Shown in pieces: positions 32,043 to 41,349 of a stretch of DNA of 64,000 nucleotides. A program made the translations under genes and the position numbers. The notes below the pieces were generated by a model, which had not been told where the DNA came from, searched no databases, and saw nothing but the letters and a program-made list of their open reading frames with translations. The stretch spans positions 372,001-436,000 of the forward strand of contig NZ_KE383843.1 in NCBI RefSeq assembly GCF_000422465.1. Reading direction: 5' to 3'. The stretch's first letter is position 1. Every line of letters starts with the position of its first letter. This DNA comes from Paenibacillus harenae DSM 16969. Its GTDB lineage: Bacteria > Bacillota > Bacilli > Paenibacillales > Paenibacillaceae.

Positions 32043-35000
32043 CTACTCTTGATTTGGGTTCCAACCTTTCAGCACGTTTTCGACCGTCCACGATTCCGCT
32101 TGCTCATCCGTCAACTGACGGCGCGTGTCCGTATCGGCGGCGCCGGGGCCGCTGCTGTTGTATTCATAAAACCGGGCATCCGCCGCAGAGAAGCCTGACA
32201 TGTCGGTCCAGCCGATCGGGTTGATGTGGGCGCCCATCTCGCAGTTCATATACACGACGCTTGCGATTGCATCCGGATTGCCGCCCGGATGCCACGGACG
32301 GCCCAACCAGACAGTGCCGGCGGCTGCATTGCTCGTCAGCTTGCTGTTTAGGAACAGGTAACCGTAAGGCTCCGTAATCATTGTGCTTGCCGCCGTAATG
32401 TAGCCGTTATTGGATAGAGAACCGCGATCAAGCGAATGGATCGCGCATTCTTCGAATACCGCCCGCGAGCCGCCGAAGATAAAATCGACATCGCCTTCAA
32501 TATAACACCGGTAGAAGTACTGGGTTCCGCCGTTCGTAAGCAGCGTATCCTGATTCCCGATGAAGCGGACGTTCTCGAATCGCTGGCGATCGCCGCGGAC
32601 ATTCAGTGCCACCGCTTGCTTACCGCTCACGTTTACGGAAGCTTCGTCGAATGAATTCTCGATCGTAAGATTCTTCGCTATAAAATCGCTTCCGTTCACG
32701 AACATACTGGCACTGCCGCTGGTACCGTAAGTACCGCCGGTCGGACGCTCCCTTCCCGCATAGTTGTCATAAGTAACGACAGTATCTTCGGCGCTTTCTC
32801 CAATCATGGAGATGAAGGGTTTATTAACGGGTACCGTAACGACTTGTTTATAGATGCCTTTCTTAATAAAAATTTCGACCCGTTCCGTGTTATTTGCTTG
32901 TACAGCGTCTATAGCCGCTTGAATGTCCGAATAATCGCCCGTTCCGTCTTGCGCTACGGTCAATTGGCTTGGCAGCGCGCTTATTTGCCTTATCATATCC
33001 TTAACCGCCTTCAGCTCTCCTGGAGCCAGACTTCTTCCTGCAGCATCCTTGGAATTTGCAGCCGCAACATTTGCATATGCGCGGTTTGAATAATAACCGG
33101 TAGACTTCATCATTTCAAGCAGTCTCTTGGCGTAGCTTCCGCCCCATGAGTATCCGTCTCTGCGTTCTTGCTCAATTTCTTGAATATTGTATTTGATCAT
33201 TCCGTCGCGTCCGGAGAATATCCCCTTATTCGTGCCGATTTCATAGAATCGGTACCAGGATACGGCGCTTGGGTCTTGGACGAAATAGATGCCGTTCGGA
33301 TCCGCGCTCACATACCGGATGCCTTCCAGCTTCACTTCATCAAACCATTGCAATGCGCTCTCAATCGACCGCTTGATTTCTGCGGTTTGATTCGGATAGG
33401 ACATCAAATAGCGAACGATACCAACCGATTCCGAGCCGGAAATGGAAGGATGCTCGTAAGCCCGGGCAAGCATTGGCTCGTAAGTGATCGGATCGTGCTG
33501 CGCGCACCAGGCCGTTAATTGACCGTCAACTTCGATCTGCGACTTTAAAATATACGCAACGCCTTTCTCTCTTGCCAGCTCCAGCAAGGCAATCGTCTCG
33601 GCATCGATTAAATCCGTGTCGAACGGATAACGCTTGCTGGCGATGTCATCGATTAAATCCAATACGTTAATCATCGCGTTATCGTTAAACGTCACATAAT
33701 CGGAATAGCCGCCGCGCTGCGGGTATACCTGCGGCCAGCCGCCTGTCTCGTACTGCATCGCCAGCAGGAAGCCGATGCCTTTGCGTACGCTCGCTTTGAA
33801 CTTTTCATCTCCGGATGCGCGGTAAACTTGCGATATAAACCGCAGTTCGTTAATCGTCGCGTTATTATCGATGGTGCCGATCTCCGTTACGCCATCCAAA
33901 CCAAGCTGCGACGATTTCTTTTCAACCCCGTTCCAGGCTCTGTCATAAGGCATCGCTTTCGTCCACCCGCCATGATCCATTTGCCACGATACGAGGTTTT
34001 CAGCCTTCACGACGGCGTCACTCAAGTCTCCGGTTAAACCGCCGGCTGCCGTCTCGTTCACAATTGTTGCGTCCTCGCCAAACACCTCCATTGTCTCAAA
34101 AAAGATGACTGTGTTGCCGAAACGGTTCGTGCCCGCCGCGGCTTTCTTCAGCGTCAGATTTTTAAATGCGGGGTTAAGCGATTTCCAGGTTCCGGTTGAC
34201 CTGCTGAGCACGATATCTTTGTAATCGACATCTACAAGCCGGCTGTTCAAGGTGACCGCAACGACGTTGCTGGCCACCGCGTGTACGCCGACGATGCGGA
34301 TCTCTTCAGGACCCTCCGCATCGGAAGATACAGCCGCGACGATTTCCATCGCTTCCGTAATCGTGACAAAATTGTTCTTGTCGAAACCGCCTTTTGCGGA
34401 CATGTACCCTTCCCGGACAACCGCTCCGATTCCGCTGTTGCCGTTCGCCGATTCCGGGATCAAATCGAGAGCTTTGGCAATCATATTCGCCGCATCCGCA
34501 CGTAAAAGCGGCTCCTCCGGATGTATCAATCCGTCCCCTCCGGCGTCGATATAACCGGCTTCCTTTGCGGATTCCAGCACATACGCATCCCATTCATCCA
34601 GTGATTTTTCCCATACAGAAGCTGCTTGATCCAGATTTTTGAACGTATCCTGATGAACATAACCGAGCGCGTCGTTCAAAAGCGACATAAATGCTATGCG
34701 GGCAATCGGTTGATCCGCCGCTTGCCCGGAAGTCAGCATGCCCAACGTTTTCAGCTTTTTCATCAGCAAGCCGCCTATAATATCTGACACCTCGACCTCT
34801 TCCAGGACAACAGGGGCCGGTTCTTCCGTGTCCGATTGATTGTGAATTCGGAGATGGTCGATATTTCCTCCGCCGCTCGAGCTCACAGCTGTCGCACGAA
34901 TCACGTTGCTGCCGGCGTTCAATGACGCTCTCGCGGACACGGTACTCCATACGGCAAAATCTCCTGTAGAAGGAAAGCTCAGCTGCGGCGCAACGACGTT

Positions 35001-35957
35001 TCCGTTTACTTTGATTTCAGCCGGACGGTCTTCCGCGGCACCGGATGCATAACGGAAAGCAAGCGTATATTCGCCCGCTGTCGGCACATCGACGGTCCAT
35101 TCGATCCAACCGCCTGGCGCATTCGGGTTAAAATCGACGAAGCCGGTGCCGGTGAAGCCAAAATGCTTGTTATCGACAATCGTGCCGGAGCCTGCAGCAT
35201 CCTCCGCTTCATAAATTCCGTCGACCGGCGGCGCTGTCTCGTGCCCGTCATCTCCGCCGTCGCCGGTTCCCGGTTCTACATATGCGGTGCCCGTAACAAC
35301 TAGGTCATCCACATAGTGGCTGCTTGTGCTGCCGTTCGGTGTGAAAGTTTCAAGAAAATCGATTCGGTCGGCCGCATCATAGAAAGGAGCATTCTCGATT
35401 TTCAATTCGCCGTCCACATAAACACTCGCCGTGTCGCCATCCGTATCCGCTATGATTTTTAGATCCATCCATTGATTCGCCGTTACCGGAATCAACTGCT
35501 CGTAGGTATCGCCCGCATGGCGATACGTGACGCCGTCGGACTTCGTTTCCAAAATAACCGCCGCTTTGCCATTGCCTTTCAACCTGATTACCTTCGTAGA
35601 TCCGGCGTATGCCGGCATCATAAACTTCATTCCTATCGTGACCGCGCCGGCGAGCGGTTCAAACGATTTGCTTAATGCCACATTCGTTGAAGTACTCGTA
35701 TCTTCCAAATACACACTTTTGTTTGAGGAATCCGGCAGCTCCGCGGTACGAACGGTACCGCCTCCTTCTGAAACCGCAAACCCGGCGGGCGCTTCTCCGG
35801 TTATTTGGGCATTGAAGTTTTCGCTTACGACTTGCTTTCCGGAAGCCGTCTCCTCCGCATGCAGGGCGCTTGGCCAAGCCGAACCGAAGAGCGCTACTGC
35901 CATCACCGAAGACAACAGTAAGGCCACAAACTTGTTTACCCGTTTGGTACGTTTCAT
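32043..35957 (-). CDS. Secreted multi-domain pectinase: PL10 pectate lyase plus CE8 pectin methylesterase
   Basis: About 1,304 residues with a Sec signal (MKRTKRVNKFVALLLSSVMA, cut near ALHA-EE). In order: a LamG-like beta domain (~25-220), a CBM35-like module (YEAEDAAGSGTIVDNKHFGF to IDHLRIHN, ~235-375), an SLH-like stretch (GYIDAGGDGLIHPEEPLLRA, ~390-560), a PL10 lyase (DHGGWTKAMPYDRAWNG, ETGGWPQVYPQRGGYSDYVT, ~640-970), and a CE8 esterase (~985-1290) with QAVAL, NQDTL, DVDFIFGG and WLGRPWHP active-site motifs. One protein can thus demethylate and cleave homogalacturonan. I chose the third of three ATGs, eight bases after GGAAGGGG. The cre site upstream implies glucose repression. Confidence 0.93.
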   Translation of the reverse strand: MKRTKRVNKFVALLLSSVMAVALFGSAWPSALHAEETASGKQVVSENFNAQITGEAPAGFAVSEGGGTVRTAELPDSSNKSVYLEDTSTSTNVALSKSFEPLAGAVTIGMKFMMPAYAGSTKVIRLKGNGKAAVILETKSDGVTYRHAGDTYEQLIPVTANQWMDLKIIADTDGDTASVYVDGELKIENAPFYDAADRIDFLETFTPNGSTSSHYVDDLVVTGTAYVEPGTGDGGDDGHETAPPVDGIYEAEDAAGSGTIVDNKHFGFTGTGFVDFNPNAPGGWIEWTVDVPTAGEYTLAFRYASGAAEDRPAEIKVNGNVVAPQLSFPSTGDFAVWSTVSARASLNAGSNVIRATAVSSSGGGNIDHLRIHNQSDTEEPAPVVLEEVEVSDIIGGLLMKKLKTLGMLTSGQAADQPIARIAFMSLLNDALGYVHQDTFKNLDQAASVWEKSLDEWDAYVLESAKEAGYIDAGGDGLIHPEEPLLRADAANMIAKALDLIPESANGNSGIGAVVREGYMSAKGGFDKNNFVTITEAMEIVAAVSSDAEGPEEIRIVGVHAVASNVVAVTLNSRLVDVDYKDIVLSRSTGTWKSLNPAFKNLTLKKAAAGTNRFGNTVIFFETMEVFGEDATIVNETAAGGLTGDLSDAVVKAENLVSWQMDHGGWTKAMPYDRAWNGVEKKSSQLGLDGVTEIGTIDNNATINELRFISQVYRASGDEKFKASVRKGIGFLLAMQYETGGWPQVYPQRGGYSDYVTFNDNAMINVLDLIDDIASKRYPFDTDLIDAETIALLELAREKGVAYILKSQIEVDGQLTAWCAQHDPITYEPMLARAYEHPSISGSESVGIVRYLMSYPNQTAEIKRSIESALQWFDEVKLEGIRYVSADPNGIYFVQDPSAVSWYRFYEIGTNKGIFSGRDGMIKYNIQEIEQERRDGYSWGGSYAKRLLEMMKSTGYYSNRAYANVAAANSKDAAGRSLAPGELKAVKDMIRQISALPSQLTVAQDGTGDYSDIQAAIDAVQANNTERVEIFIKKGIYKQVVTVPVNKPFISMIGESAEDTVVTYDNYAGRERPTGGTYGTSGSASMFVNGSDFIAKNLTIENSFDEASVNVSGKQAVALNVRGDRQRFENVRFIGNQDTLLTNGGTQYFYRCYIEGDVDFIFGGSRAVFEECAIHSLDRGSLSNNGYITAASTMITEPYGYLFLNSKLTSNAAAGTVWLGRPWHPGGNPDAIASVVYMNCEMGAHINPIGWTDMSGFSAADARFYEYNSSGPGAADTDTRRQLTDEQAESWTVENVLKGWNPNQE

Positions 35958-36012
35958 CATCATTTCCCCTTCCAACATAATGTGTGTCATGCGAAATAAC
36001 ACCCCAATTATA

Positions 36013-36026
36013 TGAAAGCGCTGTCA
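36013..36026. promoter_or_regulatory. cre (CcpA) site upstream of the pectinase gene
   Basis: TGAAAGCGCTGTCA fits the cre consensus TGNAANCGNNNNCA fully and is nearly palindromic. It lies 56 bp upstream of the start codon, where CcpA would repress in the presence of preferred sugars. Confidence 0.72.
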
Positions 36027-36172
36027 ATTACGCAAACAATCACAGCATACGAATTACAGAAGACGCAGTTTTTCCAAGGTATACCTGATCTAATGATTAT
36101 CAAAATGGGATGATGATCATCTTGTGAGAGGAAGATTGGCCGCGTAGAGAAAATAATTTAATCCAAGACAAA

Positions 36173-36210
36173 GGCTGTCCCGTAAGATCAATGACCTTAC
36201 GGGACAGCCC
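36173..36210. terminator. Strong hairpin after the deacetylase gene
   Basis: GGCTGTCCCGTAAG pairs perfectly with CTTACGGGACAGCC around nine bases. It follows the minus-strand deacetylase gene by about 40 bp and precedes the pectinase promoter, so it insulates the two. The T run is short on both strands. Confidence 0.65.
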
Positions 36211-36248
36211 CTTTACTATTATAAGATGATAGCATGAAACGACGGGCT

Positions 36249-37652
36249 TCAAATGGCTGTTGTTTTCGTACCAAGTTGCGCAGCTTCGTCGGCTGCCGCG
36301 CTTATTGTTCGTTCTACGGCGTCGCTGATTCGTTCAGCTTCCTCCTGCATCTTGCTCAGCTGCTTGGTCGCATAGCTGCGAATCGTCTCAACCGGCATGA
36401 ACAGCATACGGGGCGAGATTGAATCTCTTCTCTTGCTGCTCTTCGCCGTGATCTGCTTCTTCGTCAACACCCGTATGAGAATGCGCAGATACACTCGAGT
36501 CGACTTTGCGAACAAGCCTTCCGGAAGCTCATGTATCTTAAATCCGAGCCGGTCCGCGCCCCGGTGAATCATCGTCACGCCGTATACCGCTTTAATATCT
36601 TTGGCGTCCGCATCGTCAGCCAGCTGATCCGCGAGCAGCGGCAGCGCCTGTTCTACTTCGCGGAGCATACGAATGCCGGTCGCGACAGGCGATTTCGAGG
36701 TCGCGGCAATCGAAGACAGCTTCCTGTTATCGAAATGAAGCTCCGCGATCCGGTCGCCCTTCACGACGCGCACGCCTTCGGAAAGCTCAACCGCATCTCC
36801 ATTGTAGGTTGTTACGCGGTAATGGAATGCGGCATCTTGCGCGTCACCGACCGTTTTTAACCGGAATGCGAAATGGAAGGCCTTCTCCCACAGCAGCCAG
36901 AGCGAGATCAGGACCCGCTTCCACAGGGAAGTGTGAGCCATCCTTGCGGCGTCCGTCAGCTTGATCATCTCGCCGATGCCGACGAAACGGTATCCGCGGC
37001 GCGTTCCTTCCTCTAGATAAGCCTCCAATGCGATCAGCATATTGCGGGGCGCATCCTTGTCCGCTCCGAAGGTCATGCCGCAATCGTGGAGGAGCACGAC
37101 GGCTCCAGGCTTGAGCTTCTTCATCATTCGCTTCTTAAGCCGTTGCGCACCTACTCGAATTCGCCAATCTCCGAACATGGCCGACCATAAAATAATTTGT
37201 AAATGACCCAGGTTCGCGTAATCAAACACGTTTACGATTCCCCAAGGCGGACGATAATAAGTCGAACGCTCGCCCGTTGCCTTCTCGATGATATCGGCGG
37301 TACGGTCAATTTGTTTCTTTACCGACCCGGGACGCATAAGCCAATTCGATTTATGAACATAATTATGAATACCGATAATATGTCCTTCGTCCTTCATCCG
37401 CTGCAATATCTTCTCCTGCCCCTCGGCATGAGAGCCCACAACAAAAAAAGTCGCTTTCGCTTGATAGCGAGCGAGCAAATCAAGCAGCTGAGGCGTATAC
37501 TCCTGATCCGGGCCGTCATCGAAGGTGAGAGCGATCTCTTTCTCTACGCGCCCTTTCTTGAATACGCGAAAGCCGAACGTACGGCTAATGAGGCCTGGCA
37601 GAAACGCATAGAAGGTGGCAACGTATAAACCCCAGAGCAATAATTTTTCCAT
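36249..37652 (-). CDS. Polysaccharide deacetylase with C-terminal YkoP-like domain
   Basis: About 467 residues. An N-terminal membrane segment is followed by a NodB deacetylase domain (~35-230) with TFDDGPD (catalytic Asp), HIIGIHNYVHKS (metal histidines), YRPPWG and LLHDCG, expected to remove acetyl groups from cell-wall glycans. Residues ~270-420 resemble B. subtilis YkoP: YNGDAVELSEGVRVVKGDRI, ELHFDNRKLSS and GVTMIHRGADRLGFKI. The last ~50 residues are a Ser/Glu/Ala-rich helix. Start at ATG 37652 after GGTGGGGAAAAC. The deacetylase role is solid; the YkoP domain has no known function to me. Confidence 0.87.
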   Translation of the reverse strand: MEKLLLWGLYVATFYAFLPGLISRTFGFRVFKKGRVEKEIALTFDDGPDQEYTPQLLDLLARYQAKATFFVVGSHAEGQEKILQRMKDEGHIIGIHNYVHKSNWLMRPGSVKKQIDRTADIIEKATGERSTYYRPPWGIVNVFDYANLGHLQIILWSAMFGDWRIRVGAQRLKKRMMKKLKPGAVVLLHDCGMTFGADKDAPRNMLIALEAYLEEGTRRGYRFVGIGEMIKLTDAARMAHTSLWKRVLISLWLLWEKAFHFAFRLKTVGDAQDAAFHYRVTTYNGDAVELSEGVRVVKGDRIAELHFDNRKLSSIAATSKSPVATGIRMLREVEQALPLLADQLADDADAKDIKAVYGVTMIHRGADRLGFKIHELPEGLFAKSTRVYLRILIRVLTKKQITAKSSKRRDSISPRMLFMPVETIRSYATKQLSKMQEEAERISDAVERTISAAADEAAQLGTKTTAI

Positions 37653-37819
37653 TTTGTTTTCCCCACCATTATATGTTTTTGTCGACGAATGGATAGCGGT
37701 ACAAAACAACAACGATAGCTTTAATTGTAGCATAATGCGATAAAAAATAGGCATCATTTTAAAAACTATAGTACAATCTTTATGGAAATATGATTTTGAA
37801 AAAAAGAAGGAGTTTGAAC

Positions 37820-38959
37820 ATGCTGCCATTTTACAAAAAATATTGGCGTACCGCTTTTGACATCGCGCTTATTGCACTTACCGTATACTTAATCATGTAT
37901 TGCTTCAGTTACTTGTACAGCATTGCCACTCCTATCTTTTATTCATTTCTCATTTTTTTGTGCATAGAGCCTTTGGCCAGGCGGTTAAACAAATGGGGCA
38001 TGAAGAAATCGATCGCATCGGGCATATCCATTCTTGTCTTTACCATCGTCATTCTTGCCGCCTTCTCCGGCGTTGCCTATTTGCTCACGAAGCAGGGAAC
38101 GGAATTGGTCGATAACTTCCCGAAATATCAGGAAATGCTCGCGATCCAAATCGCCAATATCACGGAGGAAATACAGCTTAGGCTGGGCGCGCTGCCGGAA
38201 GACTTTAACGTCGTTGAACGCTCTCAGGAAATCATTAAAGGAGCGTCCTCCTGGTTGGTTAACGTCGGCGAGACGGTTCTCACGAATATCATTGGTTACG
38301 TGTCTTCGTTCTCGACCTTTATTTTCAATTTTATCGTCGGCATTATATTAGCTTATTTCTTAAGCATCGAAATTACGACATGGAAACAGACCGCGGAGGA
38401 CAAAACGCCGAATACATTCAAAAACGCCTTTTTCTTTCTGCGGAATAACGTATTCAAAGGCATCGCGCTTTATATAAAAGCACAGGCCAAAATGATCAGC
38501 ATTACGTTTATCGTGATTTTGATTGCGCTTATTTTTTTAGGGGTGAAAAATGCCTTCGTTATTGCGGTCGTCTCCGCGATTTTCGATATTTTGCCGCTGC
38601 TCGGAGTCGGCACGGTCTTCATCCCGTGGATCATTTACTTAATTATCGTCGGCAAAATTTCGCTGGCGATCTGGCTGTCCGCCCTCTTTCTTGTCGTCGT
38701 GCTTACGCGGCAAATTCTCGAACCGAAAATTACGGGCGACTCCTTGGGCGTATCCGCCTTTACGATGCTCGCCTTCATGATCGTATCGCTGTCGCTGTTC
38801 GGCGTTGCCGGCGTCATCTTGTCGCCGATTCTTATGATTCTCCTTAAGGCGCTTTACGACCAAGGTTACTTCCACCGCTGGATCCGCACGCCGCAAGGCG
38901 AGTTTGACATACCGCCTGATAGCGAGAGCTTCGTCGACAATCTTAAGAAACGGGAGTAG
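37820..38959 (+). CDS. AI-2E family membrane protein (YtvI/YueF-like)
   Basis: A 379-residue polytopic protein of the AI-2E/PerM family with about eight membrane helices and the large soluble loop after the third helix. Markers are GMKKSIASGISILVF, FIVGIILAYFLSIE, FDILPLLGVGTVFIPWIIYL, and EPKITGDSLGVSAFTMLAFM. The ATG at 37820 follows AGAAGGAG at seven bases. Members of this family transport ions or small solutes; signalling-molecule export is not established here. It is divergent from the deacetylase gene. Confidence 0.87.
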   Translation: MLPFYKKYWRTAFDIALIALTVYLIMYCFSYLYSIATPIFYSFLIFLCIEPLARRLNKWGMKKSIASGISILVFTIVILAAFSGVAYLLTKQGTELVDNFPKYQEMLAIQIANITEEIQLRLGALPEDFNVVERSQEIIKGASSWLVNVGETVLTNIIGYVSSFSTFIFNFIVGIILAYFLSIEITTWKQTAEDKTPNTFKNAFFFLRNNVFKGIALYIKAQAKMISITFIVILIALIFLGVKNAFVIAVVSAIFDILPLLGVGTVFIPWIIYLIIVGKISLAIWLSALFLVVVLTRQILEPKITGDSLGVSAFTMLAFMIVSLSLFGVAGVILSPILMILLKALYDQGYFHRWIRTPQGEFDIPPDSESFVDNLKKRE

Positions 38960-39104
38960 GCCATTTACTAAACTGCGCTGCGTTAGAGATCGGCTCGCAG
39001 TCAGCAGATCAAGTCTTCGAAAGTAAGTTTGCTGCGCAGCTCGCAATAGGTTCGGGCCGCATTACCTTTCTGCTGTAAAAAACGCATTGGATATCGAAGC
39101 CGTC

Positions 39105-39137
39105 AAAGCCGTCTGAGCTAGCGTTCAGACGGCTTTG
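39105..39137. terminator. Bidirectional terminator overlapping the PBP stop codon
   Basis: AAAGCCGTCTGA pairs with TCAGACGGCTTT. The last codons and stop of the penicillin-binding protein form one arm. It serves the convergent AI-2E gene and the PBP gene. Confidence 0.8.
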
Positions 39138-41151
39138 TCATGTTCGCGGCGATATCCATAATGCCGCGGAACAGCTTCGTCGCCTGATTGGCGCTGCCAG
39201 GCGGCTTGTTCTCCACAAGCACGGCGACAGCGTAGCGAGGCGACTTGGCCGGGCCGTAGCCCGCAAACCATTGATGGTTGCGGGCGATTCCGGCCCGCGT
39301 CGTTTCGGCGGTGCCGGATTTCCCGGCAACCGCCCACAGCCCTTGGCGGATCGACCGACCGGTTCCGTGGTCGACGACCGCCTCCATGCCGCGCAGCAGC
39401 GCATGGGCGGTGGCCGGCCTGATCCGGCCAACTTGCCCTTGCGCGCGCTGCGCGGGCAGCTTCGCCATCCGCTGGCCATTGGCATAGCGGATTTCACTGA
39501 CGAGGCGCGGCTCCAATACGCGCCCCCCGTTCAGCAGCGTTACAATCAAATTAGCCGCCTGAAGCGGCGTCATTCTTACATCACGCTGCCCGATTCCGCT
39601 TTGCGCGAGCACGCCGCCGTCAACGGCAGCAAGCGCGGCCGCCCGTTCCGCAGCCGCCCTCTTTAACGATTCCCGCTTCCCGCTTTGCGCGTCACCTATC
39701 TCACTATGCTCTCCGTCGGCATTTCCCGCCTCCCCATTGCCTCCGCTCTTCTCCTCGCTTAACACGGTTTGCTTTCCATCAGCGCGATCATCGCCTCGCT
39801 CCCCGCTCCCGCCGGCCGTCTTCATCGCCGATGGCGCCGCGAACAGCTGTCCGCTCTCCTCCTCAGCCAGCAGCCGCAGAGGGTCTTCAAACGGTCCAAA
39901 GGGCTTGTCCCGGTGCCAGCCGGCTCTCCGTCCGATGCCCAGCGCATCGGCGGTGCGCTGAAGCTCGGACGGCTTCAAACGTTCGGCTATCGTTGCGAAG
40001 GCGATGTTGCAGGATTGCGCCAGCCCCTCCTCCAGAGTAAGCAGCCCGTGGCCGCCTTCCTTCCAGCAGGACAAACCGTATTTGCCGTATTCCCCATCGC
40101 AGTAGAAGGTGTCGCGCTTATCCGTTACGCCCGCTTCCAGAGCGGCCGCCTCCGTCACCAGCTTAAAAATCGAGCCGGGCGCGACCGCCTTGATCGCATG
40201 GTTCGCCCACTCCGTCCCGTCCGAGGTCTCGAACCCGCCTGGCTTCAGCTTCGGCCGGGAAACCATAGCGACGATATCGGCGCTCTTCGCGTCAAGCACG
40301 ACAATCGCTCCCTCCTTAAGCCCTTGCGCGTCGGCATAAGCTTCGATCTCGTTTTGAAGGGCTAAATCGATCGTCGTTATCACCTTAAGCGGATAATAGG
40401 GATTGCGCGGCTGTGTAATCCGCGTATCCAGCCCTTGAACCGGCGCGTTGCGCCCATCGATAAAATACGATACCGACGTAGCGCCGGCGCCGTGCAGCAA
40501 CTGCTCGAGCGACCTCTCGAGCCCTGACCCGCCTACTTGATCCGTCAGATTTCGTTTGCCGTCTGCGAGCTCTTCCGCGTGAATGTGCTGCAGCCACTCC
40601 GGATGCTGGCTCGTAAAGCCGATCGCATGCTTTGGTTCGAATTGCGGCAAATAACGGTTGCGGTAAGGCAGTACGCGGACGCCGTTCAGCTTAAGTGCTT
40701 TAATCTCCTCCGCCTGCGATACGCTCAATCGCATCGGAAGCCGTTCCCCGTCCTTCATCCAAAATACCGGCTCCTTCACCGCGTCCCATAAAAGCTGCAA
40801 ATGCTCCCTCGACACGCCCAGCAGCCGGCTAAGCTTAGCCATATCCTCTTCCGTTCCCCGGGCATTGGCGCGTACGGGAAAAAAAGCAACGGCCGAATAC
40901 GTTTCGCCCGTAATCGCAAGCCCATTCCGGTCATAGAAATCGCCTCGACCGGAATCCAATATTAATTGCCGCTGACGCTGGATAACCGACATCCGCTGCC
41001 AGCTGGCCCGATTGGAGACGCTCTTGTAGACCGGCGCCGACAGGCTGCCGGGCATGAGCTGCAGCCAGGCAAGCCGCCCTATATAAACCACCATCACGGC
41101 GCTGATTAAGAGCGCCGCGAACCATATTCGTTTGAACATGCCGCTTCCCAT
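39118..41151 (-). CDS. Class B penicillin-binding protein (transpeptidase)
   Basis: A 677-residue PBP2/SpoVD-like transpeptidase. One N-terminal membrane helix is followed by a PBP dimerisation domain (IQRQRQLILDSGRGDFYDRN) and a transpeptidase domain with SIFK (~327-330), SCN (~380-382) and KSGTAE (~611). Between the SxN and KSG boxes lies a hydrophilic insertion (~438-510), rich in Gly, Glu, Asp and Ala, that is unusual for the family. No C-terminal PASTA domain is present. It cross-links peptidoglycan at the outer membrane face. The ATG at 41151 has GGAG ten bases upstream. Division, sporulation and elongation roles cannot be told apart. Confidence 0.9.
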   Translation of the reverse strand: MGSGMFKRIWFAALLISAVMVVYIGRLAWLQLMPGSLSAPVYKSVSNRASWQRMSVIQRQRQLILDSGRGDFYDRNGLAITGETYSAVAFFPVRANARGTEEDMAKLSRLLGVSREHLQLLWDAVKEPVFWMKDGERLPMRLSVSQAEEIKALKLNGVRVLPYRNRYLPQFEPKHAIGFTSQHPEWLQHIHAEELADGKRNLTDQVGGSGLERSLEQLLHGAGATSVSYFIDGRNAPVQGLDTRITQPRNPYYPLKVITTIDLALQNEIEAYADAQGLKEGAIVVLDAKSADIVAMVSRPKLKPGGFETSDGTEWANHAIKAVAPGSIFKLVTEAAALEAGVTDKRDTFYCDGEYGKYGLSCWKEGGHGLLTLEEGLAQSCNIAFATIAERLKPSELQRTADALGIGRRAGWHRDKPFGPFEDPLRLLAEEESGQLFAAPSAMKTAGGSGERGDDRADGKQTVLSEEKSGGNGEAGNADGEHSEIGDAQSGKRESLKRAAAERAAALAAVDGGVLAQSGIGQRDVRMTPLQAANLIVTLLNGGRVLEPRLVSEIRYANGQRMAKLPAQRAQGQVGRIRPATAHALLRGMEAVVDHGTGRSIRQGLWAVAGKSGTAETTRAGIARNHQWFAGYGPAKSPRYAVAVLVENKPPGSANQATKLFRGIMDIAANMTKPSER

Positions 41152-41271
41152 CTCTTCGGAGCTCCTTTACCTGCTGTCTGTCGCATTCGGAAGTTAAAGC
41201 TTGCGAGCAGCTTCACTCACCATTATTTCCTTCACCAACGGCCGTTCAAACCTTTTCCTCCTGCAAGGAAT

Positions 41272-41308
41272 AAAAAAGAGCCGTTCAGTCTAATTGACTG
41301 AACAGCCC
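41272..41308 (-). terminator. Terminator after the chemotaxis receptor gene
   Basis: GTTCAGTC pairs with GACTGAAC (extended by GC-rich flanks) around AATTA and is followed on the minus strand by TTTTTTATT. Confidence 0.88.
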
Positions 41309-41349
41309 GATAAAGGTATAGATGATGCCTTACGCTTTTCCCTAATGAA

